Positions 20,759 through 29,640 of a stretch of 33,042 bases of DNA are shown one piece after another (positions within the stretch are counted from its first letter, which is position 1; the number at the start of each line of letters is the position of its first letter). The notes under the pieces were generated by a model. It was given only the letters and a program-made list of their open reading frames with translations, did no database searches and was not told the origin of the DNA. The stretch comes from a virus, in the IMG/VR virus record IMGVR_UViG_3300036791_000637, positions 1-33,042 of that record; one strand, given 5' to 3'. The translations under genes and the position numbers were made by a program.

Positions 20759-21104
20759 GTCGCCGTATGCCGGCAAGAGCAAGTGGTGGCCGGTTGCGAT
20801 GTGGCAGCGATGGCGCAACCGGGTCTACTGCCGCCGCTGCTGCCTCGATAGCGTAACGCGCGGCGAGGCTCCGTTCGCCAGCCACCTGTTCTACACGCAG
20901 TTCTTGGACGACTCCGATCCAATCGAACGCAAGTGGGGGATTGAGAACGGGCTGGCGTGGGGGTGCTTGGCCGAGCGCACCGTGGTCTATGTCGACCGGG
21001 GCATCTCGCGCGGAATGGAGCAGGGCATCAGGCACGCTAACGAATGCGGACGGCCAGTTGATTATCGGCATCTGAAAGAGTGGCTGGACTATAAGCATGT
21101 TTGA
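20691..21104 (+). CDS. DUF7768-like (nucleotide-processing fold) protein
   Basis: A 137-residue protein whose body matches the family I know as DUF7768: VIVESPYAG, then RGEAPFASHLFYTQFLDD, IENGLAWGCLAERTVVYVDR and GISRGMEQGI. This fold is related to nucleoside 2-deoxyribosyltransferase-like proteins and the DUF4406/YspA group, whose members act on nucleotides or sense them. The ATG at 20691 gives 30 extra residues that overlap the previous gene; GTG 20733 is a likely alternative start. Two Cys (CRRCC) follow the first strand. It is adjacent to the primase gene. Confidence 0.7.
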   Translation: MMEASSSFPTSTLSVSPTPVIVESPYAGKSKWWPVAMWQRWRNRVYCRRCCLDSVTRGEAPFASHLFYTQFLDDSDPIERKWGIENGLAWGCLAERTVVYVDRGISRGMEQGIRHANECGRPVDYRHLKEWLDYKHV

Positions 21105-22071
21105 TTGGGCCGCCTTCCTCGACCAACGCGGGATCGACTACGAGCGCGAGGGCCGGCTTAACCTCCGCATCGTCTGCCCGTGGTGCTCCGATAAGGACAG
21201 CCTGCGGATGGCCGTCTCGACCGAGGGTAAGGGTTGGCACTGTTGGGCCGCCGCCGATCACCGAGGCAAGTCCCCGGTGCGGCTGGTTGCCGCCCTAACC
21301 GGGATGGACCTGCCACAGGCGGCGTTATTGGCGGGGGTCCGTATCCTACCCGCAGAGGGGTTCGCAGAACGCATCAGTGGCCTCCTAAAGCCTGCTGAGA
21401 GCCTAACCCAAGCGGCCCTTCCGGCCGGGTTGGCCCTTCCGAAAGACTTTCGGCGGTTTGATCATACCGGGGCGCTCGCCGCCCCGTTCACCGACTACCT
21501 CCAACGCCGGGGGTTTGCCTGGTCCCGCCTTATCTGCTTCTCCGACCAGTACAAGATTTTTTACGCTCGCGGCGGGAGCCAACGCTACCGGGTCGTCTTT
21601 ACGGTTTGGGATGCGGGCCGGCTGGTGGCTTGGACCGGGCGCACCATCGCGGCGGCGGGGCGCTCCGCCTCGCTGCGTTATCTTACGTCCTCGCAAGCCG
21701 ATGGGGCCGAGGACATTTCACACCATCTGCTCTGGCAGGACGATCTCAAGGGCCGCGCCATTGCGCTGTGCGAAGGTCCATTCGACGCCTTGAAAATCCG
21801 TGAGTTAGGTCGCAGGATGGGCGTCACCGCGACCTGTTTTTTCACCGCCGCGCCGAGTAGCCGGCAACTCGACCGGCTGCATGAGATACTGCCGAAGTTC
21901 GAACGCAAGTATCTGGTGCTTGACCGAGGCACCTTGCCGACAATGCTGCGGGCGCACCGCGACTTGGCTAGTCATAACGTGCAAATCAAGCTAGTGCCCG
22001 ATAGCGTCAAGGACCCGGGCGAGTTGGACGTCGACTCATTCACCGACTTGTTTCGCTTGACTTTGTGTTAA
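21097..22071 (+). CDS. DNA primase (CHC2-type zinc finger, TOPRIM)
   Basis: A 324-residue primase-like protein. The N-terminus has a CHC2-type finger with CPWC (27-30) and WHC (47-49). A helical region leads to a TOPRIM domain with CEGPFDALK (225-233; catalytic E226, D230) and LVLDRG (273-278). The usual second acidic residue of the DxD motif is not obvious (LDRGTL). The length is about half that of cellular DnaG, as expected for phage primases lacking the C-terminal helicase-binding part. It probably makes RNA primers for the DnaB-like helicase encoded further left. It overlaps the upstream gene by 8 bases. Confidence 0.88.
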   Translation: MFDWAAFLDQRGIDYEREGRLNLRIVCPWCSDKDSLRMAVSTEGKGWHCWAAADHRGKSPVRLVAALTGMDLPQAALLAGVRILPAEGFAERISGLLKPAESLTQAALPAGLALPKDFRRFDHTGALAAPFTDYLQRRGFAWSRLICFSDQYKIFYARGGSQRYRVVFTVWDAGRLVAWTGRTIAAAGRSASLRYLTSSQADGAEDISHHLLWQDDLKGRAIALCEGPFDALKIRELGRRMGVTATCFFTAAPSSRQLDRLHEILPKFERKYLVLDRGTLPTMLRAHRDLASHNVQIKLVPDSVKDPGELDVDSFTDLFRLTLC

Positions 22072-22116
22072 GTGCGTGGCCAAAGTCATCTGGTATTTCC
22101 CGCATTAGGAGCCCAT

Positions 22117-22926
22117 ATGCCCACCGCGACCGAGACCGAGCTACTCGACAAGACCGAGTTTACGCCCAAAGGCAAAGACCGGCAGAAAGTTTTGGAGTCC
22201 ATCGCCCGCGCCGTCGACAACTGGTGCGTCGATGACGAGAAGAAGCCCAAGTCCAAGCAGAATTGGGAAAAGTTAAGCGAGGCCGCGCAGGCGTGGTACA
22301 ACGCCGCCATTGATGCTATTGAGGCCCGCAATGATATCCCCGACTTCGAGGCCGTGGTCGAGGATGCCGAGCCCGAGGATGATGAAGAACCGGATGAAGA
22401 ACCGGATGAACCGGAAGAAGAACCGGAGGACGAGCCCGAGGACGAGGAGTCCGAGGAAAATGATGAGGACGAAGCCGAGGACGAGGAGTCCGAGGATGAA
22501 GCAGAGGAGACTGCAGTGGTTAGTACAGCTACGAGTGAGACCGGACGGCGAGCTAAGGCTCCGCCTCCGCCAGTGAAGAAGGCCAAGGCCAAGGTCGAAG
22601 CCCCAACCCGCAAGATCGTCGGCAAGGCGAAGGAAGTGGTGAAGGAAGCCAAGGCCAACGGCAAGGCCAAGGTGAAGGCCAAGGTGGCCAAGGTGCGCGA
22701 GCGCGAGGAGTCGGGCATTTCCGGTTCCGAGTACATCCGCATCCTGACCATCAAGCATCCCGATTGGACCAGTGCCGAAATCCACGCCCAGTGCAAGAAG
22801 GACGGTTATGACGTTTCCGGGTTGCTCGTTTCGAGCATCCGGTCGGCAGCCATCAACGTCTGTAAGCATCTGAAGGCGGAAGGCTTTCGGGTCCCGAAGT
22901 TCCGGCAACGGGCTTCGGAAGACTAA
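22117..22926 (+). CDS. Bipartite acidic/basic DNA-associated protein
   Basis: A 269-residue protein in three parts. A folded N-terminal segment (about 1-80; QNWEKLSEAAQAWYNAAIDA) is followed by a very acidic Asp/Glu tract (about 85-140). A basic Lys/Ala-rich stretch (about 155-205; KAKAKVEAP, KVKAKVAK) follows, and then a C-terminal winged-helix-like domain (YIRILTIKHPDWTSAEIHAQ, DVSGLLVSSIRSAA, about 210-260). The layout suggests DNA binding with charge-mediated folding, as in some nucleoid-associated proteins. The start has AGGAG six bases upstream. Confidence 0.65.
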   Translation: MPTATETELLDKTEFTPKGKDRQKVLESIARAVDNWCVDDEKKPKSKQNWEKLSEAAQAWYNAAIDAIEARNDIPDFEAVVEDAEPEDDEEPDEEPDEPEEEPEDEPEDEESEENDEDEAEDEESEDEAEETAVVSTATSETGRRAKAPPPPVKKAKAKVEAPTRKIVGKAKEVVKEAKANGKAKVKAKVAKVREREESGISGSEYIRILTIKHPDWTSAEIHAQCKKDGYDVSGLLVSSIRSAAINVCKHLKAEGFRVPKFRQRASED

Positions 22927-22947
22927 GCGCCGACATAGGGGAATGCG

Positions 22948-24387
22948 ATGGCTACGAAGCAGGAGTCGCTGCTAGGCGGCAGAGTGAAGCTCCTTAGCGG
23001 CGACTGCCTGCGGGCCATGCGTCTGCTCGAAGACAATTCAATCGACGCCTGTGTTACCGACCCGCCGTATCATCTCGGGATCACCCAACGCGGCGGCGCA
23101 CCACAGTTCAAGCGGCTGGCCAGGGGCTTCATGGGACAAACCTGGGACGGCGGCGGCATTGCATTCGAGCCTGACACGTGGAAACAGGTCTATAGAGTTC
23201 TCAAGCCGGGAGGGCATCTGCTGTCGATGGGTGGCACCCGCACCTTTCATCGAATGGCATGCGCCGTCGAGGACGCCGGCTTCGAGATACGCGACTGCTT
23301 GTTCTGGCTCTACGGCACCGGCTTTCCCAAGACCTTCAACGTGGGCGAACAGATTGACAAGCAAAAGGGACTGAAACGCCGAGTTATTGGCAGCAAGCCC
23401 AGCGGTCTAACCAAGGGACGCTCTGCTGGCGGGCAGCCAACCACGGTGCGGATGAGCGGCAGTACATTAACCGTGGTCCCGATCACCGCACCCGCCTCTA
23501 AGGAGGCCGAGCAATGGGAAGGCTGGGCCACTAGCCTGCGCCCGGCTGCCGAGCCCATCGTCATGGCACGCAAGCCGTATGAGCGGACGGTGGCAAGCAA
23601 CGTGCTTAAGCATGGCGTTGGCGCGCTCAACGTCGCTGCCTGCCGCATTGGCGATACGCCGAGGCACAATCCGAGCGCGTCCAACTCTCCCGATACTATG
23701 TTCCACACCCTCAACGGCGGCGAGCGCGAAGGCCGGATGACGTTCGGGCGCTGGCCGGCCAACGTACTGCTGGCGGAGGACCCGGAGGTCCTCGATCTAT
23801 TTCCAGAGGGCGAGAGCGTCTACTTCAGCCGTTTCCATTACAGCGGCAAAGCCGACGCCGTCGACCGCATCGCCTCGGGGCACCCAACGGTGAAGCCATT
23901 GAGTTTGATGCGTTGGCTGGTCCGCTTGGTAACGCCCCGGGGCGGGCTGGTGCTCGACCTGTTTGCCGGCACCGGCACTACCGGCGAAGCCGCGTTCAAG
24001 GAGGGCGCAGACGCGGTGCTTATCGAGCGCGTGCCCGCGTATCAGCAAGACATTCGCAACCGACTGACGTTGGCGGCGCGAGACCACGAACGCGACGTCG
24101 CTATCAATCTTGCCGCCGATCCCGAGCGAGACAACGCATTCCCGATCTATAAGGAGACCACCGATGGCGCTGAACCGCCAGCTTCTGCTCAACAAGTTAG
24201 AAGTCGTCAATCCGGCACTCGCGACCAAGGACACCGAGCCGGCGCTAACCCACTACCTGTTTCTCGGGGCCAAGCTGGTGGCGCACAACGGAAGCATCGC
24301 GATAAGCACTCCGCTGACGACTCGGTTCAAGGGAGCAATCCCCGGAGGCGATCTACGAACGGCGGTAACGACCGTCGAGTTCGCTGA
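22948..24387 (+). CDS. DNA methyltransferase (DPPY, beta-type order)
   Basis: A 479-residue frame with DPPY (38-41) first and the SAM-binding FAGTG (339-343) later, the motif order of the beta class of N4-cytosine/N6-adenine methylases. The GTGFPKTFNVGEQIDKQKG segment (about 123-141) is typical of phage DNA methylases of this group. HPTVKPLSLMRWLVRL (about 312-327) is also conserved. It probably protects phage DNA or acts in replication control. Residues about 406-479 (RSRQSGTRDQGHRAGANP...) overlap the sliding-clamp gene in another frame and look like an out-of-frame tail, so the genuine enzyme probably ends near residue 405. No restriction partner is seen. Confidence 0.88.
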   Translation: MATKQESLLGGRVKLLSGDCLRAMRLLEDNSIDACVTDPPYHLGITQRGGAPQFKRLARGFMGQTWDGGGIAFEPDTWKQVYRVLKPGGHLLSMGGTRTFHRMACAVEDAGFEIRDCLFWLYGTGFPKTFNVGEQIDKQKGLKRRVIGSKPSGLTKGRSAGGQPTTVRMSGSTLTVVPITAPASKEAEQWEGWATSLRPAAEPIVMARKPYERTVASNVLKHGVGALNVAACRIGDTPRHNPSASNSPDTMFHTLNGGEREGRMTFGRWPANVLLAEDPEVLDLFPEGESVYFSRFHYSGKADAVDRIASGHPTVKPLSLMRWLVRLVTPRGGLVLDLFAGTGTTGEAAFKEGADAVLIERVPAYQQDIRNRLTLAARDHERDVAINLAADPERDNAFPIYKETTDGAEPPASAQQVRSRQSGTRDQGHRAGANPLPVSRGQAGGAQRKHRDKHSADDSVQGSNPRRRSTNGGNDRRVR

Positions 24388-25222
24388 ACACATTAAGCTA
24401 GAGCCACACGGCAACCATGTCCGGTTCGCGGCGGGCCAGTGCGTGCTCGACCTGCCGATACTGCCAGTCGCGAGCTACCCGTTCGACATGCCGGATGAGC
24501 CGGAAAATGCCACGTCGATGGCAGACGAGTTCTTCGAGGCCATTCGCGATTGCCTGGGGTCGGTGGACGAAACCAAGGCCCGCTGCCCCGAGGAGCAGGG
24601 CGTCACTCTTATCAATAAGAACGGCGGCGCACATCTCTACGCCACCGACGCCAAAACCATCACCCACGTGAAATTGCCGCGCTGGCCCGACCTACCCGAC
24701 CGAGTCATTCTCACGGCGGAGTTCTGCCGCGCCATGCTCGCGCTCAAGGATCGACTGCCGAAGGATGAGCCATCGATCCTCTGTCTCGACCAGCGGGGCG
24801 CGATGTATATTGCCGGCGAGGATGTATTGTTCGGCAAGGTGTTGGCCAGCCAGAGGCCGGTCAACTTCGAGCGGATACGCGAGCAACACCTGCCGCCCGA
24901 CTTCCCGGACGGCATGGTTGAGATTTCCGACCGACTCAAAGCGGCGATCCGCCTAGCAGCAGAGATAGTCGAGGTCAAGGGCGATCACGTCAAATCCACA
25001 ATAAGATGCCGCGACGGCACCGCCTCGTTCGGTTCGGCTTCCAATGCCGGCACCCTCCAGGATAATATCAAACTGCGTGGCCATCCTGACGTAGACATAT
25101 CGGTGCGAGCTACCCTGCTGTTGCGCGGTTACGACCGCTACCAGAAAATCCGCCTCGGCACCAAAAGCGTGGTGCTCGCGAAGCCCGATAGCATCTACAT
25201 GGTTTCCACCGCGCAGAGATGA
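24164..25222 (+). CDS. DNA polymerase sliding clamp (DnaN-like)
   Basis: A 352-residue protein of clamp length (about 366 in E. coli DnaN). The strand-helix pattern of the three-domain clamp fold is visible: MALNRQLLLNKLEVVNPALA, LTHYLFLGAKLVAHNGSIAI, then FFEAIRDCLGSVDETKARCP in the second repeat and DGMVEISDRLKAAIRLAAEI in the third. Phages rarely encode clearly DnaN-like clamps; this one is diverged but coherent. A processivity role with the PolA-type polymerase downstream and the clamp loader is likely. Start: AAGGAG eight bases upstream of ATG 24164. It overlaps the methylase frame by 224 bases; its codon pattern supports the clamp as the real gene there. Confidence 0.75.
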   Translation: MALNRQLLLNKLEVVNPALATKDTEPALTHYLFLGAKLVAHNGSIAISTPLTTRFKGAIPGGDLRTAVTTVEFAEHIKLEPHGNHVRFAAGQCVLDLPILPVASYPFDMPDEPENATSMADEFFEAIRDCLGSVDETKARCPEEQGVTLINKNGGAHLYATDAKTITHVKLPRWPDLPDRVILTAEFCRAMLALKDRLPKDEPSILCLDQRGAMYIAGEDVLFGKVLASQRPVNFERIREQHLPPDFPDGMVEISDRLKAAIRLAAEIVEVKGDHVKSTIRCRDGTASFGSASNAGTLQDNIKLRGHPDVDISVRATLLLRGYDRYQKIRLGTKSVVLAKPDSIYMVSTAQR

Positions 25223-25225
25223 GCG

Positions 25226-27736
25226 ATGGCATTCTATATCGTAGGCACTCGGTCGCTGGAGACCGAGCAGACCGAGTTGGACTTCTGGCATCAACACCAA
25301 TGCCGGGTGTGCCCGCTTAATACCGGCAATCAAAAGCGCCACGGCTTCACCCCAATTACCGAAAGCATGCCGCCGAGCGGGAGCAAGCGCCCGCTGATCT
25401 ATATGCTAGGCGAGGCCCCGGGCTACGACGAGGACAAGCAAGCGCAGCCGTTCGTCGGCAAGGCCGGTCAGTTCCTGCGCCGCTACATCCCCGACGAATT
25501 CAAGAACAAGCTGCGCTGGTCGAATGTGGTTCGCACCCGCCCAAAGGATAACGCCGAGCCGACCCGCAAGGCTATCGAGTGTTGCCGCCCGAGCGTGGCC
25601 GGCGATATTGCCGCCGCCAAGCCGCAGGCCATTTTCGGGTTTGGCAACGTACCGCTGCACTGGGCGCTAGGCGAAGCCGGCATCATGAAATGGCGGGGTC
25701 GGCGCGTCCCGGTTCGGATCGGAGACCACGAGTGCTGGTTCTTCCCGATGATCCACCCCTCGCATGTCGTGCGGCTGTCGACCGAGGACGAGAAAGGGTT
25801 TAGGGACCAAGAGTTTGTGTTCCGCCTCGACCTGGAGCGCGCGTTCCAGCAGGTGGACGATGGCTTGCCCCGGCCCGAAATTGGTCCCGACGACATTCAG
25901 GTAGAACAACTAAATGAGGATTTCGAGATAGAGGATGCCCTGCAAGAGATGGCCAACGAGCGGCTGGTTGGCATCGATTTGGAAACACACGGCACTCGAC
26001 CCTACGACAGCGCCGCTTTGATCCTGTCAGTGGCGCTCTCCAGCAAGAACCGCACCGTTGCGTTCGGGTTGGAGCATCCCGAGGTTCGCAAGGGGGCGGA
26101 TCGGTTCGTAATGTTTAGCCGTTTCTTGCAGCGCGCCAAGTGCCGATTGGTTTCATTTTCACTCGGGTTTGAGATGGAATGGTTGGCGTACGTGTTTGGG
26201 GCCGACATCATTCTCGACAATCAATGGGGAGATGCGCAACTGCAAGCCTTCGTGCTGGACGAGCGGCGTGGCATGTTCTCGCTCGACGCGCTGTGCCTGC
26301 AACACTTCGGGTTCAATCTCAAGGCCATCGCCAACGTTGATGTCAAGCGGCTGGCCGAGACCCCGCTAATCGACGTGCTGCATTACAATGGGCTGGACGC
26401 CTACTATCATCGCCGGCTCTACAATCACCAGCTAAAGCTATTGATGGCGCAGGGGCTGACCGGGTTCTATCAATACCGGCGCGATGCGGTTGCGGCGGCG
26501 GTGTTGCAGCAGTTGAAGGGCGTCCCCATCAATCAGAAGACGGTGCAGGGGTTCGTCGCCAAATACGAGGGCGAGTTGTTTGCCCTCGAAGGCAAGATGG
26601 CCAAGCTGCCCGAGGTGCATAGGTTTGCCAAGAATGAGCAGCATGGCTATCGCCCGGGAGCGCCGCGCGATGTGAAAGCTATCTTCGCCAGGCTGGGTAA
26701 GAAAATCGTAACCACCGATGCCGAGGAGCTAAAGCGCATCGACCATCCGCTGGCCAAGCTAACACTGCAATGGCGGCACTCCAAGAAGCTGCTGTCGACC
26801 TACGTTATGCCGGTGCTTGAGGGCTCCGAGAAATGCACGGTGTTTCCCGATGGCCTGCTGCATCCGTTGCTCTCGCTCTATAAGGTTCGCACCAGTCGTA
26901 CCTCGTCCGAGGAGCCCAACGTGCAGAACTGGAGCAAGCACTCGGACGGCAAGGAGGTCCGCGCCCAGGTGGAAGCGCCGGCTGGCTTCCGCATCGTCTC
27001 ATTCGATTACGGGCAAATCCAGGCCCGCAACGTGGCGCAGGAGTCCGAGGACCCGACGCTCACCAAATACTTTTGGGATCGGCACGATATCCACAGCGAT
27101 TGGGCCGAGCGGCTGATGCAAATATACCCGGAATGGGTCAAGGAGGGCGTCAAGGTTGCGGCCCGCGATAAAGACGTCTTTAAAGCCTACCGGCAGATTG
27201 CCAAGAACCTGTTCGTATTCCCGTCGTTCTTCGGTGCCGGCGGCCACACGGTCGCCAACTATCTCGGCATCCCTCCCGAGGCGGGCGAGCAAATGTCCGA
27301 GGAGTTCTGGGGTGTGATGCCGGGGGTCAGGGATTGGCACCAGCGGCTGCGCGACAACTATAACGAGACCGGCTATGTCACCGGACTCTCGGGGCATCGC
27401 CGGCATGCGCCGGTTGCTTGGACCGAATTGATTAACTCGCCCATCCAAGCGGATGAGACCCTGATCGTGCTCGACGCCATGACGCGGCTGGTCCGTACCG
27501 GGGATGAGAACCTTATCTCAACCCTGATGGTCCACGACGACCTAACCTTCATCTGGCCCGAGGAAAGGGTGGACGAATTGGCCGACCGGGCTATTGACAT
27601 TATGTTAAATTGTCCATTTAAGTGGGCACACCGCGTTCCTATCGTAGTCGAAATGTCGGTCGGACAAGTCTGGTCGAAGATGGAAGGGGCCGGTGAGTTC
27701 GCATCCGATACTTGGAGAAAGGATATCAAATGTTAG
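25226..27736 (+). CDS. UDG-exonuclease-polymerase A fusion DNA polymerase
   Basis: An 836-residue protein in three parts. (1) A family 4-type uracil-DNA glycosylase domain (about 20-185) has CRVC (26-29), GEAPGYDED (62-70), PFVGKAGQFL (75-84), NVVRTRPKD (100-108) and HPSH (177-180). (2) A 3'-5' exonuclease domain (about 245-400) has GIDLETHG (D251, E253) and YNGLDAYYHRRL (D391); exo II is altered (FSLGFEMEWL). (3) A family A polymerase (about 425-836) has motif A DYGQIQAR (594-601), motif B-like RQIAKNLFVF (656-665) and motif C VHDD (769-772). Motif A has Gln where most have Glu, and C has HDD, not HDE. It follows the clamp gene by 3 bases. Fusion of glycosylase and polymerase is known from SPO1-like phages. 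Confidence 0.88.
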   Translation: MAFYIVGTRSLETEQTELDFWHQHQCRVCPLNTGNQKRHGFTPITESMPPSGSKRPLIYMLGEAPGYDEDKQAQPFVGKAGQFLRRYIPDEFKNKLRWSNVVRTRPKDNAEPTRKAIECCRPSVAGDIAAAKPQAIFGFGNVPLHWALGEAGIMKWRGRRVPVRIGDHECWFFPMIHPSHVVRLSTEDEKGFRDQEFVFRLDLERAFQQVDDGLPRPEIGPDDIQVEQLNEDFEIEDALQEMANERLVGIDLETHGTRPYDSAALILSVALSSKNRTVAFGLEHPEVRKGADRFVMFSRFLQRAKCRLVSFSLGFEMEWLAYVFGADIILDNQWGDAQLQAFVLDERRGMFSLDALCLQHFGFNLKAIANVDVKRLAETPLIDVLHYNGLDAYYHRRLYNHQLKLLMAQGLTGFYQYRRDAVAAAVLQQLKGVPINQKTVQGFVAKYEGELFALEGKMAKLPEVHRFAKNEQHGYRPGAPRDVKAIFARLGKKIVTTDAEELKRIDHPLAKLTLQWRHSKKLLSTYVMPVLEGSEKCTVFPDGLLHPLLSLYKVRTSRTSSEEPNVQNWSKHSDGKEVRAQVEAPAGFRIVSFDYGQIQARNVAQESEDPTLTKYFWDRHDIHSDWAERLMQIYPEWVKEGVKVAARDKDVFKAYRQIAKNLFVFPSFFGAGGHTVANYLGIPPEAGEQMSEEFWGVMPGVRDWHQRLRDNYNETGYVTGLSGHRRHAPVAWTELINSPIQADETLIVLDAMTRLVRTGDENLISTLMVHDDLTFIWPEERVDELADRAIDIMLNCPFKWAHRVPIVVEMSVGQVWSKMEGAGEFASDTWRKDIKC

Positions 27737-28185
27737 CGCCAAAAAGTGAGACTATTAAGGTTACTCGTGAAATCATCGATGAGTCGCTACCAAACAGTCA
27801 AGTGCATTGTATGGTTGCCAACGCTACCCGCCAGAGCATCCCCGGTGCATGGAGCGTGCATGTAACCTCCGACACCATCTGGTTCAATCTCGGCGGCGAC
27901 CATCGCGGCGGCGATAGCACGAGGTTCTGCTATCAAACTCCTGGCCGCGTTGGTGTTGAGGTAAAAAGGTTCGATGACCTCTATGAGAAATACGGCCCCG
28001 AAGGCGTGAAGCGCATCAAGCCTTTTAGTTTTAGATTAGATAAGCGGTCGGCAACGTACGCACCCGTCATCCGACGTGGCCCGCGCGATAAACCCTACCG
28101 TGCTCGCGTACATAAGGGACGGCAGAAAACTATTCAGAGATGCACCGTTCGTAGGCATGCTGGTTTAGTGGTAGCAAGCCGATAA
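27730..28185 (+). CDS. Hypothetical protein
   Basis: A 151-residue protein, starting at ATG 27730 with AAAGGA upstream inside the polymerase 3' end (7-base overlap). An N-terminal strand region (TIKVTREIIDESLPNSQ, VHCMVANATRQSIPG) is followed by GDHRGGDSTRFCYQTP and a basic C-terminus (RARVHKGRQKTIQR). Basic residues suggest nucleic-acid contact; I know no family. It lies between the polymerase and clamp-loader genes. Confidence 0.6.
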   Translation: MLAPKSETIKVTREIIDESLPNSQVHCMVANATRQSIPGAWSVHVTSDTIWFNLGGDHRGGDSTRFCYQTPGRVGVEVKRFDDLYEKYGPEGVKRIKPFSFRLDKRSATYAPVIRRGPRDKPYRARVHKGRQKTIQRCTVRRHAGLVVASR

Positions 28186-28196
28186 GAGCCCAACGT

Positions 28197-29114
28197 ATGT
28201 CGTTAGCAACCAAACATCGGCCCCGCATGTTCAAGCACGTGGTCGGGCAGCAGCGCGCGGTCTCGGCGTTGCAATCCGCCCTCAAGCACAAGGACACCCA
28301 AGCGTTCATCCTGTCTGGGGAGAGCGGCGTGGGCAAGACCACGCTGGCCCGCATTTGCGCCGCCAAACTCGGATGCGTACGGCCCGATGAGATCGACGCC
28401 GCCACCTACACCGGCATCGACGCGATGCGCGACGTGGCCAACGGGTTAAGCTACGCCCCGTTCGAGGGCGAGGCGCGCGTGCTGATCCTGGATGAGTCGC
28501 ACGCACTCAGCCGGCAGGCATGGGATAGCCTGCTCAAGGTGGTCGAGGAGCCGCCGCCCAACACCTACTGGTTCTTCTGCACAACGCAGCCGGCCAAGAT
28601 ACCGGAAACCATCAAGACCCGCTGCACGCATATCCAACTCAAGGGCATCGACAAGGCTACGCTCACCGACTTGGTCGAGCGGGTAGCCGAGGCCGAGGGC
28701 ATCCGCCTAGCCGATGGCATCCGGCAGGTCATCGTGGCCGAGGCCAACGGGTCGGCACGGCAAGTGCTAACGAATTTGGGCCTATGCCGGGACGCCAGGG
28801 ACGCAAAGTCCGCTGCGATTATCCTTGAAACCGCGCAGGAGTCTGATAAGGTTCTCAAGCTCTGTCGCCTGCTGGCTCAGGGAGGGACCTGGGTGGAGGC
28901 GATGGGCATCGTAGAGGAACTAGACGATATCAACCCGGAAGGCGTCCGCATCCAAGTCATAAGCTACTTGGCGGCGGCGGCGCGCAAGTCAAAGGCGGCG
29001 AAGGAGACGGTGTTCTTCCTTCAACGCGTGGAGGCGTTCGCGCAAAGCTACAACGGGTCGGATGCCAAGGCGCAGCTAGTTCGCTCTATCGGTCAGTGTT
29101 TCTACGGGAGTTGA
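28197..29114 (+). CDS. Clamp-loader AAA+ ATPase
   Basis: A 305-residue protein with Walker A GESGVGKT (41-48), Walker B LILDESH (96-102), the arginine-finger segment KTRC (140-143; an SRC-like motif) and sensor 2 GSARQV (about 185-190). The layout matches RFC small subunits or DnaX, which open the clamp and load it onto primed DNA. The Cys-rich zinc module of bacterial DnaX is missing. With the DnaN-like clamp two genes upstream this forms a self-contained loader/clamp pair, presumably as a homopentamer because no second subunit is visible in the window. Confidence 0.85.
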   Translation: MSLATKHRPRMFKHVVGQQRAVSALQSALKHKDTQAFILSGESGVGKTTLARICAAKLGCVRPDEIDAATYTGIDAMRDVANGLSYAPFEGEARVLILDESHALSRQAWDSLLKVVEEPPPNTYWFFCTTQPAKIPETIKTRCTHIQLKGIDKATLTDLVERVAEAEGIRLADGIRQVIVAEANGSARQVLTNLGLCRDARDAKSAAIILETAQESDKVLKLCRLLAQGGTWVEAMGIVEELDDINPEGVRIQVISYLAAAARKSKAAKETVFFLQRVEAFAQSYNGSDAKAQLVRSIGQCFYGS

Positions 29115-29115
29115 G

Positions 29116-29640
29116 ATGCCTAATGGGACGCAAGTAAAGAGAGTCGGTCGCCGCAGCATTTCCGAGTTGGAAACCGCGATGGCAATTGACGAGAATGCAC
29201 TCAATGCTATGGTAATGCGGCAAGCCGACTTGTTCTACGATACCGCCAAGCAACTCACCCACGCGATCTCGCGCCGCGATGCCGCCAAGCGGAATGTCAA
29301 AGTGACCGAAGCCGAGAAACTGCTCGACATAAAAAAGCAAGCCATGCGCGACCAAATCAAGTTCACGGTCGATGAGTCGCTGGCGGCGGTGGCCATCGAT
29401 GAGGATGTCAACGAAGCCTATGCCGAGCTATTGGAACTGGACCGCGAGGTGGGCGAATGGTTTGCCCTCAAGGATGCTTACGCGCAACGCAATGACGCTC
29501 TGCGGGATATGGTGCGGCTGTATCTTGCGAACTATTACTCCGAGCGTATGACTGACGACGAAGCCAGCCGCATGCGTATCGAGCGCACCAACTCGTTACA
29601 ACGCCGCCGCATTGCGGCAAACAAGGAGCGAACCCGATGA
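29116..29640 (+). CDS. Hypothetical helical protein
   Basis: A 174-residue protein, predicted to be largely helical and coiled-coil (LFYDTAKQLTHAISRRDAA, SLAAVAIDEDVNEAYAEL, LKDAYAQRNDALRDMVRLYL). GGGAG six bases before ATG 29116 supports the start. It lies between the clamp loader and the ssDNA-binding protein and couples to the latter by ATGA, so a recombination or replication accessory role is likely. No family recognised. Confidence 0.65.
   Translation: MPNGTQVKRVGRRSISELETAMAIDENALNAMVMRQADLFYDTAKQLTHAISRRDAAKRNVKVTEAEKLLDIKKQAMRDQIKFTVDESLAAVAIDEDVNEAYAELLELDREVGEWFALKDAYAQRNDALRDMVRLYLANYYSERMTDDEASRMRIERTNSLQRRRIAANKERTR

Noticed and set aside
22086-22796. Leftward Ser-rich frame opposite the acidic/basic protein gene
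   Set aside because: Same effect: GAN-rich codons read as TCN (Ser) in antisense.
28140-28200. tRNA-like D-arm pattern (GGTTTAGTGGTAGCAAGCC) near the end of the 27730 gene
   Set aside because: No matching acceptor, anticodon or T arms could be built around it.
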